This document shows positions 56,362-64,000 of a DNA stretch of 64,000 nt, one piece after another. The first letter of the stretch is position 1. Every line of letters begins with the position of its first letter. The notes beneath the pieces were generated by a model. The model saw only the letters and a list, made by a program, of their open reading frames with translations, had not been told where the DNA came from and did no database searches. The stretch covers positions 1 to 64,000 of the forward strand of contig JAAFAB010000010.1 of assembly GCA_018222585.1 (NCBI GenBank). The letters are read 5' to 3'. A program made the position numbers and the translations under genes. The DNA comes from Paracoccaceae bacterium (GTDB lineage: Bacteria; Pseudomonadota; Alphaproteobacteria; Rhodobacterales; Rhodobacteraceae).

Positions 56362-57924
56362 ATGTCAAATTTGCTGACCGGATCGCAGATGCGCGCGGTG
56401 GAACAGGCGGCCTTCGCGGCCGGGGAGGCCCATGGCAGTGAGCTGATGGAGCGCGCGGGCGAGGCCGTCGTGCGCGAGATTTATATCGCCTGGCCAGAGC
56501 TTTACGGAGAGAAGGCGCCTCATGTGGCGATTCTTGCCGGGCCGGGCAACAACGGTGGCGACGGCTTTGTCGTGGCAAGGGTGCTCGCTGAACGGGGCTG
56601 GCGGGTCAGCGTCGCACTGGCCGGGGATCGCGCCCGCCTGGGGCCGGATGCGGCGCAGGCGCTGGCGCTCTGGGAAGCGCAGGGGCCTGTCCTGACGCCC
56701 GAACAGCTGACCGCGAGACTGGGCGATGACGCGGTGCCGGACCTGGCGGTGGATGCGCTGTTCGGCACCGGGCTCAGCCGACCGGTGAGCCAGCCTTGGG
56801 CGGCCCTGGTGGCGCTGCTGGCGCGCCGGGCGCGGCGGCGGGTGGCGGTCGACATCGTCTCGGGGCTCTGCGCCGACAGTGGCCGGGTGCTGGGCGCCGA
56901 ACCGCGCGCCACGGATCTGACGGTGACCTTCCACAGCGCCAAGCCCGGCCATTTCCTTGCCGAGGGCGGAGAGCTGACGGGGCGGCTGGTGGTCGCTGAT
57001 ATCGGGCTGGACAGTGCGCGCGACGCGGCGCGGGCGGGGGGGCGGATCGTCTCGCTGGTCGAGGCGCGGGCCTGCCGCAGCCTGGCCGAGAAGCCGGTGC
57101 TGGGGCACAAGTTCCAGCAGGGGCACGCGCTGGTGCTGACCGGCGGGCCGGGGCAGACAGGCGCGGCGCGGCTGGCGGCGCGGGCGGCGCTGCGGATCGG
57201 GGCGGGCCTGGTGACGCTGGGGGTGCCTCCGGCGGCGCAGCAGGAGGTGGCCTGTCAGGTCACCGCCCTGATGCTGCGCCGGATTGCCGATGCCGAGGCG
57301 CTGCGCGAGGCGCTCGCCGACCCTCGGATCAACGCGCTCTGCCTCGGTCCGGGGCTGGGCCTGGATGCGCGGGCGCGGGCGCTGGTGGCACTGGCCCTGC
57401 GGGCGCAGCGACCGCTGGTGCTGGATGCCGATGCCCTCAGCCTGCACGCGGATGAACCCGAGGGCCTGCTGGCCGCCACCCGGGGCAAGCCGGTGGTGTT
57501 GACACCGCACTCGGGCGAATTCGCGCGGCTGTTCCCGGATCTTGCACGGGCGATGCGCGCCACCAGCAGTTTCGGCCCGGCCTATTCGGCCCTCGACGCG
57601 GCGCGGGCCGCGGCGGACCGGGCGGGCTGCGTGGTGCTGCTGAAGGGCGCGGCGACGGTGATCGCGGCGCCGGGCGGCGCGGCGCGCATTCATGCCGCCC
57701 TCGGCGCCCGGGCGGCGCCCTGGCTGGCCACGGCCGGGTCCGGCGATGTGCTGGCCGGATTGATCGCCGGCCTGCTGGCGCGCGGGATCGCGCCCTTCGA
57801 TGCGGCCTCGCAGGCGGCCTGGGTGCATGTCGAGGCGGGGCGGCGCTGCGGCCCGGGCCTGATCGCCGAGGATCTGCCCGAGGCGCTGCCGCAGGTTCTT
57901 GCGGAGCTGGCGGCGACTCCCTGA
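56362..57924 (+). CDS. nnr: Bifunctional NAD(P)H-hydrate epimerase / ADP-dependent dehydratase
   Basis: This repairs hydrated NAD(P)H. The 520-residue product joins the YjeF_N epimerase (ILAGPGNNGGDGFVVARVL, about residues 56-74) and the YjeF_C/CARKD dehydratase (LDADALSLH, TPHSGEFARLF, and the catalytic GSGDVLAGLIAGLLARG near the end). The start at 56362 (MSNLLTGSQMRAVEQ) fits; an upstream in-frame extension into the glnB promoter is rejected. It is divergent from glnB and convergent with the lyase gene. Confidence 0.94.
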   Translation: MSNLLTGSQMRAVEQAAFAAGEAHGSELMERAGEAVVREIYIAWPELYGEKAPHVAILAGPGNNGGDGFVVARVLAERGWRVSVALAGDRARLGPDAAQALALWEAQGPVLTPEQLTARLGDDAVPDLAVDALFGTGLSRPVSQPWAALVALLARRARRRVAVDIVSGLCADSGRVLGAEPRATDLTVTFHSAKPGHFLAEGGELTGRLVVADIGLDSARDAARAGGRIVSLVEARACRSLAEKPVLGHKFQQGHALVLTGGPGQTGAARLAARAALRIGAGLVTLGVPPAAQQEVACQVTALMLRRIADAEALREALADPRINALCLGPGLGLDARARALVALALRAQRPLVLDADALSLHADEPEGLLAATRGKPVVLTPHSGEFARLFPDLARAMRATSSFGPAYSALDAARAAADRAGCVVLLKGAATVIAAPGGAARIHAALGARAAPWLATAGSGDVLAGLIAGLLARGIAPFDAASQAAWVHVEAGRRCGPGLIAEDLPEALPQVLAELAATP

Positions 57925-57946
57925 GCCCCCCGGGGCCCGGCGCGGC

Positions 57947-59302
57947 CTATCCCGCCCGCTGGTCGCCCGCGCGGGGGCCATGGCCCGTGTCACGCAGGAC
58001 GGCGTCGATCATCGGCTGGGCCGGGGCGATCTGGGCGGCCTCGGACCAGACCTGCTCCGGGACGGTGATGCCGCGCGCGATCAGCGCCTCGCGCAGCACG
58101 CGCCCGTCGTCTGAGACCTCGCGGGCGACCTGGTGCAGCAGGTGGTGGGCCTCGATCCGGCCCAGCCTGTCCGAGAGGTAGATCATCAGGGCCTCGGCAT
58201 GGATCAGCCCGCCGGTGGCGTCGAGGTTGGTGCGCATCCTCGTGGTGTCGACCTCCAGCCCCGTGAGCAGATCGCAGGCCAGGCTGGCGGCGCCCGAGAG
58301 CTGGCAGATCGCCTCGGCCAGCACGATCCGTTCGCGGTAGCCGTGACCGATGCCGCGCTCCTGTTCCTGCAACATGGCGTCCAGGACCTGCCCCGGGGCC
58401 TGCTGCACGCAGCGGGCGGCCTCGAGAATCGCCTCGCAGATCACGGGGTTGCGCTTCTGCGGCATGGTCGAGGAACTGCCGCGCCCTTCGGCGGCGGGCT
58501 CGCGCAGTTCGCCGACCTCGGTGGCCATCAGGAAGGCGATGTCGGTGGCCATCTTCGCCAGGGCCGCCAGGGTGGTGGCCAGCGCCGCGGCAAGGGCCGC
58601 CATGCGGTCGCGGCTGACGTGCCAGGAGATCGCCGGATCACGCAGGTCGAGCCGACGGGCGAGGGCGGCACGCACCTCGGTGCCGCGCCCCTGCAGCGAG
58701 GCCAGGGTACCGATGGCGCCGCCGAACTGCACCACGGAGGCCTCGTCAAGCGCCCGCGCCAGCGCGTTGCGGCTGCGGTGGATCTGGTCGAGCCAGACCG
58801 CGACCTTGTAGCCGAAGGAAATCGGGATGCCGTGCTGCAGCTTCGAGCGTCCGGCCATGGGGGTGCGCCGGTGCCGGTCGCAAAGCTCGGCCAGAAGCGC
58901 CTCCAGCTGGTCGAGGTCGTCGAAGGTGCCGGAAAGGGCGCCGCGGATCTGCAGCACCTGGGCGGTATCCATCACGTCCTGGGTGGTCGTGCCGTAGTGC
59001 ACCCACTGGCCATGGGCGCCCGCCAGTTCGGACAGTTGCGCGACCAGCGGCACGATGGGATAGCCGACCGCCGCCGCGCCCTCGCGCAGGCCGGGCATGT
59101 CCAGCTGATCGCGCCGGCAGGCGGCTAGGATGGCCGGCACCGCCGCTTCGGGAATGATGCCGAGACCGCCCTCGACCTCTGCAAGGGCGGCCTCGAATCT
59201 CAGGTAGGCATCGACGGTCCCGACCTCGTCGAAATGGCCGGAGGCCCGCAGGAAGCCGCGCGTCCGGGAGAGGAGGCCGGGGGCCGTCGATGCCAGGCTC
59301 AT
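57947..59302 (-). CDS. Fumarase/aspartase superfamily lyase (PcaB-like)
   Basis: The 451-residue enzyme resembles 3-carboxy-cis,cis-muconate cycloisomerase and related lyases. Markers are the N-terminal VDAYLRFEAALAEVEGGLGII, the HYGTTTQDVMDTAQVLQI helix, and the signature SSTMPQKRNPVICEA. It would act on a carboxylated substrate by beta-elimination or cycloisomerisation. No other protocatechuate genes are present; instead it follows the TAXI binding protein by six bases, so it probably processes the imported compound. The exact substrate is unknown. Confidence 0.85.
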   Translation of the reverse strand: MSLASTAPGLLSRTRGFLRASGHFDEVGTVDAYLRFEAALAEVEGGLGIIPEAAVPAILAACRRDQLDMPGLREGAAAVGYPIVPLVAQLSELAGAHGQWVHYGTTTQDVMDTAQVLQIRGALSGTFDDLDQLEALLAELCDRHRRTPMAGRSKLQHGIPISFGYKVAVWLDQIHRSRNALARALDEASVVQFGGAIGTLASLQGRGTEVRAALARRLDLRDPAISWHVSRDRMAALAAALATTLAALAKMATDIAFLMATEVGELREPAAEGRGSSSTMPQKRNPVICEAILEAARCVQQAPGQVLDAMLQEQERGIGHGYRERIVLAEAICQLSGAASLACDLLTGLEVDTTRMRTNLDATGGLIHAEALMIYLSDRLGRIEAHHLLHQVAREVSDDGRVLREALIARGITVPEQVWSEAAQIAPAQPMIDAVLRDTGHGPRAGDQRAG

Positions 59303-59308
59303 GTCAGA

Positions 59309-60286
59309 TCACTCCGCGCCGGGGGCGATGGCGGTGGGGATCTCCACGCCGATCTCGGCGTAGTAGCGGGCCGCGCCGGGATGCAGGGGGATGAAGGTAT
59401 CCTTCAGGATGTTCTCGGCCAGGGTGTCCTTGGCCGCCGCGTGGGTCGCCTTCATGCGGTCGTTGTTCTCCAGCACCGCCTTGGTGATCTCGTAGGCCAG
59501 ATCCTCCGGCATCGAGGCATCGGCGACGACGAAGTTCCACATGGCCGCCGTGGTCAGGTCGGTCTCAGGCGTTTCGTAGGTGCCCTGGGGGATGGTGAAC
59601 TCGACCGCGTAGGGGTTGCTGTCGAGGATCCCCGCGAGCGTGTCGTCGGACATGCCGAAGATGGTCACGTCCTGGGTGTTCTCCAGCTCCGACAGCGAGG
59701 GATGCGGGATGCCACCGGCGGTGACGATGGCGTCAAGCCGCCCGTCCGCCAGCTGGCTGGCCTGGTCACCGATGCCGCCGTATTGCAGGCTGGCATCGAT
59801 GCCCATGGCTTCGAGCCAGCGCACCCAGTACGTGCCGCCGGTGCCGGCACGGGGGCCCGAACCGACGCGCTTGCCCTCCAGGTCTTCCAGCGCGGCGATG
59901 CCGCTGTCGGCCAGGGCGACCATCTGGAACGGCGTCGGATACATGGCAAACAGCGCCCGGACATCGCGGTAGCTCTGGCCCGGCGCCAGCTCCAGCTCGC
60001 CGTTCATCGCCTCGAAGGCGGGGCCCGAGGTGGTCATCGCCAGCTCGGTCTGGCCGCCTTGCAGCAGGACGAGGTTCTGGGCCGGGCCCTGGGTCTGGCG
60101 GGTCGAGGTCGGGATGCCGACCACGTCCGAGACCAGCTGGGCCACGCCCTCGCCGTAGACCGCGTAGACGCCGCCGGGCGAGGCGGTCGAGATGGTCATC
60201 GACGCGGGCCGGTCCTGGGCCATGGCGGGCAGGGCCAGGGTGCCGGCCGCCAGTGCGGCGATCATGGTGTGCTTGATGGTCGTCAT
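59309..60286 (-). CDS. TAXI family TRAP transporter substrate-binding protein
   Basis: The 325-residue periplasmic receptor has a signal peptide (MTTIKHTMIAALAAGTLA, cleaved near AMA-Q24) and TAXI-family features: MTISTASPGGVYAVYGEG, AQNLVLLQGGQTELAMTTSG, and GKRVGSGPRAGTGGTYW. It should deliver a carboxylate-like solute to the fused TRAP permease encoded upstream on the same strand. AGGAGGAA precedes the ATG. Confidence 0.93.
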   Translation of the reverse strand: MTTIKHTMIAALAAGTLALPAMAQDRPASMTISTASPGGVYAVYGEGVAQLVSDVVGIPTSTRQTQGPAQNLVLLQGGQTELAMTTSGPAFEAMNGELELAPGQSYRDVRALFAMYPTPFQMVALADSGIAALEDLEGKRVGSGPRAGTGGTYWVRWLEAMGIDASLQYGGIGDQASQLADGRLDAIVTAGGIPHPSLSELENTQDVTIFGMSDDTLAGILDSNPYAVEFTIPQGTYETPETDLTTAAMWNFVVADASMPEDLAYEITKAVLENNDRMKATHAAAKDTLAENILKDTFIPLHPGAARYYAEIGVEIPTAIAPGAE

Positions 60287-60330
60287 GGAGTTCCTCCTCT
60301 AATCACTCCGGTGAAAGGGTCTTGGATCGT

Positions 60331-62400
60331 TCAGTGGGCCGCGCGCAGCTGTCCGGCGCGGCGCCAGAGCACGAGGCCCGCCGCGATGGCGAGGCCCAGC
60401 ACATCGGTGGGCAGGCTGGACCAGAGCAGCAGCAGGGCCGCCACGCCCGCCAGCAGGCGCACCAGCGGGCCCGCCGGGCCGAAGAGCTCTCCCTCTCCGG
60501 CGACGGCGATGAAGTAGATGGCGATCAGCGCGGTCACCAGCACGTGCAGGGTTTCCACCCAGGAGCCCTGCAGCAGGATCTCGGGGCTGGTGTAGAACAT
60601 GAAAGGCAGCACGAAGGCGGCGGCGCCGTAGCGCATGGCGCGGATCGAGGTCGGCCAGGGCTTGCCGCCGGCGATGGCGGCGCCGGCGAAGGCGGCGATG
60701 GCCACCGGCGGGGTGATCGCCGAGATCACCGCGCAGTAGAAGACGAACATATGCGAGGCCAGGGCCGAGATGCCCATCTGCTGCAACGCCGGGGCAACCA
60801 CCGCCGCCGCGATGGCATAGGCCGCCGTGGTCGGCATCCCCATGCCCAGCACGATGGAAATCAGCATTGCCAGCAGGAAGGCCAGCGCCTGGCTTTCCCC
60901 TGCCGCAGACAGCAGCACGGAAGAGAACCGCCCGCCCAGCCCGGTGAGGCCCAGCACGCCGACCACGATGCCCGCGCAGGCCATCACGCTGATCAGCTGC
61001 AGCGACTTGCGAGAGGACTCGGCCAGCCCGCCCCAGGTGGTCCGTGCCATGGCGCTCAGGGCCGCGGGCAGACGGCTTGCCCCGCCGCGGATCACCAGCA
61101 GGGCGATCATCATCGCGGCAGAGGCCAGGGTGGCGATGGCGCCGGCGTAGTTGACCTGCATCCCGGTCAGCGGCAGGCCGACAAAGAGCGCCAGCGGCAG
61201 GGCCAGAACCTGCGAGCGGAAGCCGAACTCGCGGCACATCAGCACCAGCAGGGTGGCTGCAAGGCCCCAGGTGCCCGCCGCGATGATCGAATAGCCCGAC
61301 AGCAGCAGGTAGAGCAGTACCGCCAGCGGCAGCAGCAGGAAGGCATCGCGGCCCAACTCGCGCAGACGCGGCAGTTCGGAGCGGGGCACGCCGTTCAGGC
61401 CCAGGCGGCGGGCCTGCAGGTCGACGGTCAGGAAGATCGCCAGGTAGAACAGCAGGCAGGGCAGGGCGGCGGCGACGATGATCTCGGAATAGGGGATGCC
61501 GGTGATCTCGGCCATGATGAAGGCGCCCGCGCCCATCACCGGCGGCGCCAGTTGTCCGCCCGAGGACGAAGCCGCCTCGATCCCGCCGGCGCTTTCGCGC
61601 GGGTAGCCGACGCGGCGCATCATCGGGATGGTGAAGGTGCCCGAGGCGACCACGTTGGCCACCGCCGAGCCCGAGACGGTGCCGAAGAGCAGCCCCGAGA
61701 AGACCGAAACCTTGCCCGGCCCGCCGCGCGTCGCGCCGAAGAGGGTCATGGCGAGGCGCATGAAATACTCGCCCGCGCCCGAGGCCTGCAGGAAGACGGC
61801 AAAGGCGACGAAGAGGATGATGTAGCGCGAGGAGGCGGCGACGGTCATGCCGAAGATCGCGTCCTGGCTGTAGAGGTAGGAGGCGACGTTGTCGGCCTGG
61901 AAGCCCGAGTGGTGCAGGATGCCGGGCAGCCAGCCGCCGACGAAGACATAGGAGATGAAGACCAGCGCGATCACCGGCAGCACCAGGCCCGAGACCCGGC
62001 GGGCGAACTCCAGCACCACCAGGGTGCCGACGGCGCCGCAGATCAGGTCTCCGGTGGTGGTGATGACCCCGGTGCGCATGATCAGCATCTCGAGGTTGAT
62101 CGCCACGTAGAGGCTGCAGCCGACCGCCCCCGCCACCAGCGCCGCGTCGAGGATCCAGACCAGCCGGGCACGCTCGCCGCGCCAGGCCTTGAGGCCGATG
62201 AAGGCCAGCACCGCGCCCATGTTGACGTGCAGGACCCGGTAGACCCATTCGTCGATCGACCAGAAGTTCAGCACCGCCAGGTGGAACAGCGCATAGAGCG
62301 CCGACAGGACCGCCAGCGCGATGGCAAGGCTCTGCGGGAGATCGCGGTCCAGGCCCTCGGCATCGAGATCCTCGGCATCTGTCTGCGCCATGTCGTTCAT
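60331..62400 (-). CDS. TRAP transporter permease, fused 4TM/12TM (TAXI type)
   Basis: The 689-residue membrane protein fuses the small (DctQ-like) and large (DctM-like) TRAP subunits, as is typical of TAXI systems. It has about 16 helices; GLLFGTVSGSAVANVVASGT and SSSGGQLAPPVMGAGAFIMAE in the middle and GMGMPTTAAYAIAAAVVAPAL in the second half are DctM hallmarks. The first 20 residues are acidic. It is the first gene of the permease-receptor-lyase operon, whose start lies 22 bp from an 18-bp palindrome. Confidence 0.95.
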   Translation of the reverse strand: MNDMAQTDAEDLDAEGLDRDLPQSLAIALAVLSALYALFHLAVLNFWSIDEWVYRVLHVNMGAVLAFIGLKAWRGERARLVWILDAALVAGAVGCSLYVAINLEMLIMRTGVITTTGDLICGAVGTLVVLEFARRVSGLVLPVIALVFISYVFVGGWLPGILHHSGFQADNVASYLYSQDAIFGMTVAASSRYIILFVAFAVFLQASGAGEYFMRLAMTLFGATRGGPGKVSVFSGLLFGTVSGSAVANVVASGTFTIPMMRRVGYPRESAGGIEAASSSGGQLAPPVMGAGAFIMAEITGIPYSEIIVAAALPCLLFYLAIFLTVDLQARRLGLNGVPRSELPRLRELGRDAFLLLPLAVLLYLLLSGYSIIAAGTWGLAATLLVLMCREFGFRSQVLALPLALFVGLPLTGMQVNYAGAIATLASAAMMIALLVIRGGASRLPAALSAMARTTWGGLAESSRKSLQLISVMACAGIVVGVLGLTGLGGRFSSVLLSAAGESQALAFLLAMLISIVLGMGMPTTAAYAIAAAVVAPALQQMGISALASHMFVFYCAVISAITPPVAIAAFAGAAIAGGKPWPTSIRAMRYGAAAFVLPFMFYTSPEILLQGSWVETLHVLVTALIAIYFIAVAGEGELFGPAGPLVRLLAGVAALLLLWSSLPTDVLGLAIAAGLVLWRRAGQLRAAH

Positions 62401-62422
62401 TCGGAAACTCCCCCTCCGCTCA

Positions 62423-62440
62423 AACTTGTTCGAACAAGTT
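62423..62440. promoter_or_regulatory. Perfect 18-bp palindrome, probable GntR operator
   Basis: AACTTGTTCGAACAAGTT is perfectly symmetrical and lies between the divergent TRAP permease and gntR genes, 22 bp before the permease ATG. HutC-type GntR regulators bind palindromes of about this size. Likely operator for the adjacent regulator controlling both directions. Confidence 0.75.
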
Positions 62441-62527
62441 GACTTATGCGGATAGGGTGATGCAAGATGGTGAAACGGTCAAGATACCTAACTGTTTCTT
62501 GTGGCAAGTGGCTGGAAAGGCTTGGAA

Positions 62528-63250
62528 ATGAAGCGGCGTTACCCCGAGATCGCGCAGCGAATCATGGCAGAGCTGAAGTCGGGCGAGGCCCGTGTTGGGG
62601 ACGTGTTGCCCAGCGAGGCGGCGCTCTGCGAACAGTTCGATGCCGGGCGTTCGACCATCCGCAGCGCCATGGCCGAACTGGAGAAGCTGGGCCTGATCGA
62701 GCGGCGACAGGGGGCGGCAACGCGCATCCGCTCGCTGGAGCCGCCGCCGACCTATGTCCACGCCATGTCGGCGGCGGGCGACCTGTTGCAGTTCGCCGGG
62801 CCCTCCTGGCGGCAGGTGGTCGAGATCACGCCGACGGTGGTCGACGAGGCGCTGGCAGCGCGGCTCAATGACCGCCCGGGCCGCCGCTGGGTGCTGATCC
62901 GTCAGACCCGCCACATAGAAAGCCAGGCGGCACCGGTCGGCTGGACCGATGTCTACCTGGACGCGGCCTATGCCGATATCGCCGAGGAGGTGCCGGGCTA
63001 CGCGGGCCTTGTCTATTCGCTGCTGGAAGAACGCCACGACGTGCTGATCCACGAGATCCGCCAGACCGTGCGCGCCGCGCCGGTGCCGGCCGAGCTGGCC
63101 GAGGTGCTGCAGGTGGCGCCGGGGGATCACGCTCTGGAGATGCGGCGCAGCTACCACGACCGGGACGGGGCGGCGCAGATCATCTCGCTCAGCATCCTGC
63201 CGGCGCGGAACTACAGCTACGAGATCACCCTGCGCCGCCAGGCGGACTAG
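62528..63250 (+). CDS. GntR family transcriptional regulator with UTRA domain
   Basis: The 240-residue regulator has an N-terminal winged helix (VGDVLPSEAALCEQFDAG, then RSTIRSAMAELEKLGLIERR) and a C-terminal UTRA/HutC ligand domain (from about 80, with DVYLDAAYADIAEE). ATG 62528 has GGAAAGG at seven bases; an upstream GTG adds nine residues. It is divergent from the TRAP-lyase operon across a perfect palindrome and is probably its ligand-responsive repressor. Confidence 0.92.
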   Translation: MKRRYPEIAQRIMAELKSGEARVGDVLPSEAALCEQFDAGRSTIRSAMAELEKLGLIERRQGAATRIRSLEPPPTYVHAMSAAGDLLQFAGPSWRQVVEITPTVVDEALAARLNDRPGRRWVLIRQTRHIESQAAPVGWTDVYLDAAYADIAEEVPGYAGLVYSLLEERHDVLIHEIRQTVRAAPVPAELAEVLQVAPGDHALEMRRSYHDRDGAAQIISLSILPARNYSYEITLRRQAD

Positions 63251-63272
63251 CACCGGACCCCAGGCCGGGGTG

Positions 63273-64000
63273 TCAGACCTTCATGTAGTCGATCAGGGCC
63301 CGCAGGGCGGGGGGTGTCTGCCGGCGGCTGGGGTGAAACAGGCAGACTCCGGCGAAAGGCGGGGACCAATCCTGCAGCACCGCCTCCAGTGTGCCGCTGG
63401 CGAGGTCCTCGGCCACGTCCTCTTCCATGTGCAGGCTGGCATGGTTGCCCGCGCGCGCCACGGCCAGGCCCAGGTCGGCGGAGTTGCAGATCAGCGCCCC
63501 TTTGACCCGATGGCGCAGGGTGCGCCCCTCCCGGGTGAATTCCCAGGGCGCGAGGCTGCCATCGCTGAGGTTGTGATAGGTGACACAAGGCAGATCGCGC
63601 AGCTCGCGCGGATGCGCGGGGCGTCCGTGGCGGTCCCAGAAGGCGGGGCGGGCCACGATGAGATGCCGCAGCGGCGGGCCGAAGCGCACGGCAATCATGT
63701 CCTTCTCGACATCCTCGCCGAAGCGCAGCCCGGCATCGAACCCGCCCGCGACGATGTCCTGGAAGCCGTCATCCACCGTGACCTGCACCGTCACCCCGGG
63801 ATGGGCCGCCAGGAATCCGGGCAGGCGCCGGGCCAGGAACGTCGAGGCGATCCAGTGGAAGGTGGTCAGGCGCACGGTGCCCTCGGGCTCGTCCCGCCAG
63901 GCGGCCAGGTCCTCGAGGCCGGCGTCGATCTGGGCCAGGGCCGGGGCGAGGCGGTCAAGCAGCGCCAGCCCCGCCTCGGTCGGGGCCACGGACCTGGTGG
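63273..64000 (-). CDS. LysR family transcriptional regulator, 5' end cut by the window
   Basis: The visible 242 codons contain the end of the helix-turn-helix region (RSVAPTEAGLALLDRL), the linker helix, and the substrate-binding domain (VRLTTFHWIASTFLARRLPGF..., QVTVDDGFQDIVAGGFDAGLRFG, and PWEFTREGRTLRHRVKGAL). The frame continues past 64000, so the N-terminus lies beyond the window. The codon at 63989 (GTG) is internal. It is convergent with gntR; its target is unknown. Confidence 0.9.
   Translation of the reverse strand, partial: TRSVAPTEAGLALLDRLAPALAQIDAGLEDLAAWRDEPEGTVRLTTFHWIASTFLARRLPGFLAAHPGVTVQVTVDDGFQDIVAGGFDAGLRFGEDVEKDMIAVRFGPPLRHLIVARPAFWDRHGRPAHPRELRDLPCVTYHNLSDGSLAPWEFTREGRTLRHRVKGALICNSADLGLAVARAGNHASLHMEEDVAEDLASGTLEAVLQDWSPPFAGVCLFHPSRRQTPPALRALIDYMKV

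Overview
The window is high-GC alphaproteobacterial chromosome, most likely from the Rhodobacterales (Rhodobacteraceae/Roseobacteraceae). The reasons are the sarcosine oxidase cluster, a lone fliG, the DUF1289-ruvX-ccmI cluster, the yfgM-bamB-der and secDF-ccmABCDG synteny, DUF6314 and DUF1223 proteins, and a palindromic repeat of the type common in this group (core GGCTGAAAATACTCC). Nearly everything is housekeeping or core metabolism. The only clear mobile DNA is at the left edge.

Layout. 1-1.2 kb: the end of an apparent IS3-family element has cut off the C-terminus of a tyrosine integrase that sits back to back with dusA, a known island integration hotspot; the rest of the island lies outside the window. 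1.1-6.2 kb: dusA, an alpha/beta hydrolase, an unknown anchored protein, then DUF1289-ruvX-ccmI. 6.4-12.6 kb: sarcosine oxidase genes soxB and soxDAG, split by a divergent two-gene insert. 12.8-16.5 kb: Fe-type superoxide dismutase, two stress-like small genes, a LOG-family hydrolase and a LysM protein. 16.5-24 kb: an ArsR-type regulator facing an ATM1-type ABC exporter across an operator-like palindrome, then an RND efflux pump with its adaptor. 24.3-30.6 kb: yfgM-like, bamB, der, a TspO-like membrane protein and serS.

30.9-38 kb: yajC-secD-secF, a TauE-type permease, an Mth938 protein, then ccmA-B-C-D-G for cytochrome c maturation, including the 50-residue ccmD and a possible 35-residue coupled ORF. 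38-45.6 kb: DUF4396, an SDR, acnA, DUF1223, a lipid A-type acyltransferase and an EamA transporter. 45.6-46.6 kb is a gene-poor, repeat-bearing gap. 46.6-52.6 kb: fliG, a small secreted Cys protein, purB, DUF6314, bioY, an ArsR-SRPBCC pair with two operator palindromes, and a heme-dependent N-demethylase-like protein. 52.7-57.9 kb: an unknown membrane-ended protein, an AT-richer gap with a possible sRNA terminator, glnA-glnB and nnr. 57.9-64 kb: a catabolic uptake module (TAXI-TRAP permease, binding protein, fumarase-superfamily lyase) divergent from a GntR/UTRA regulator over a perfect 18-bp palindrome, then a LysR gene running off the right edge.

No tRNA, rRNA, CRISPR array or complete prophage was seen. 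Nothing here is a clearly new system. The best leads are the integrase/dusA/IS junction, the split sox locus with its insert, the ArsR protein with a Cys/His-rich insertion next to the ATM1-type exporter, the GntR-TRAP-lyase module, and the candidate sRNA at 53.9-54.1 kb.
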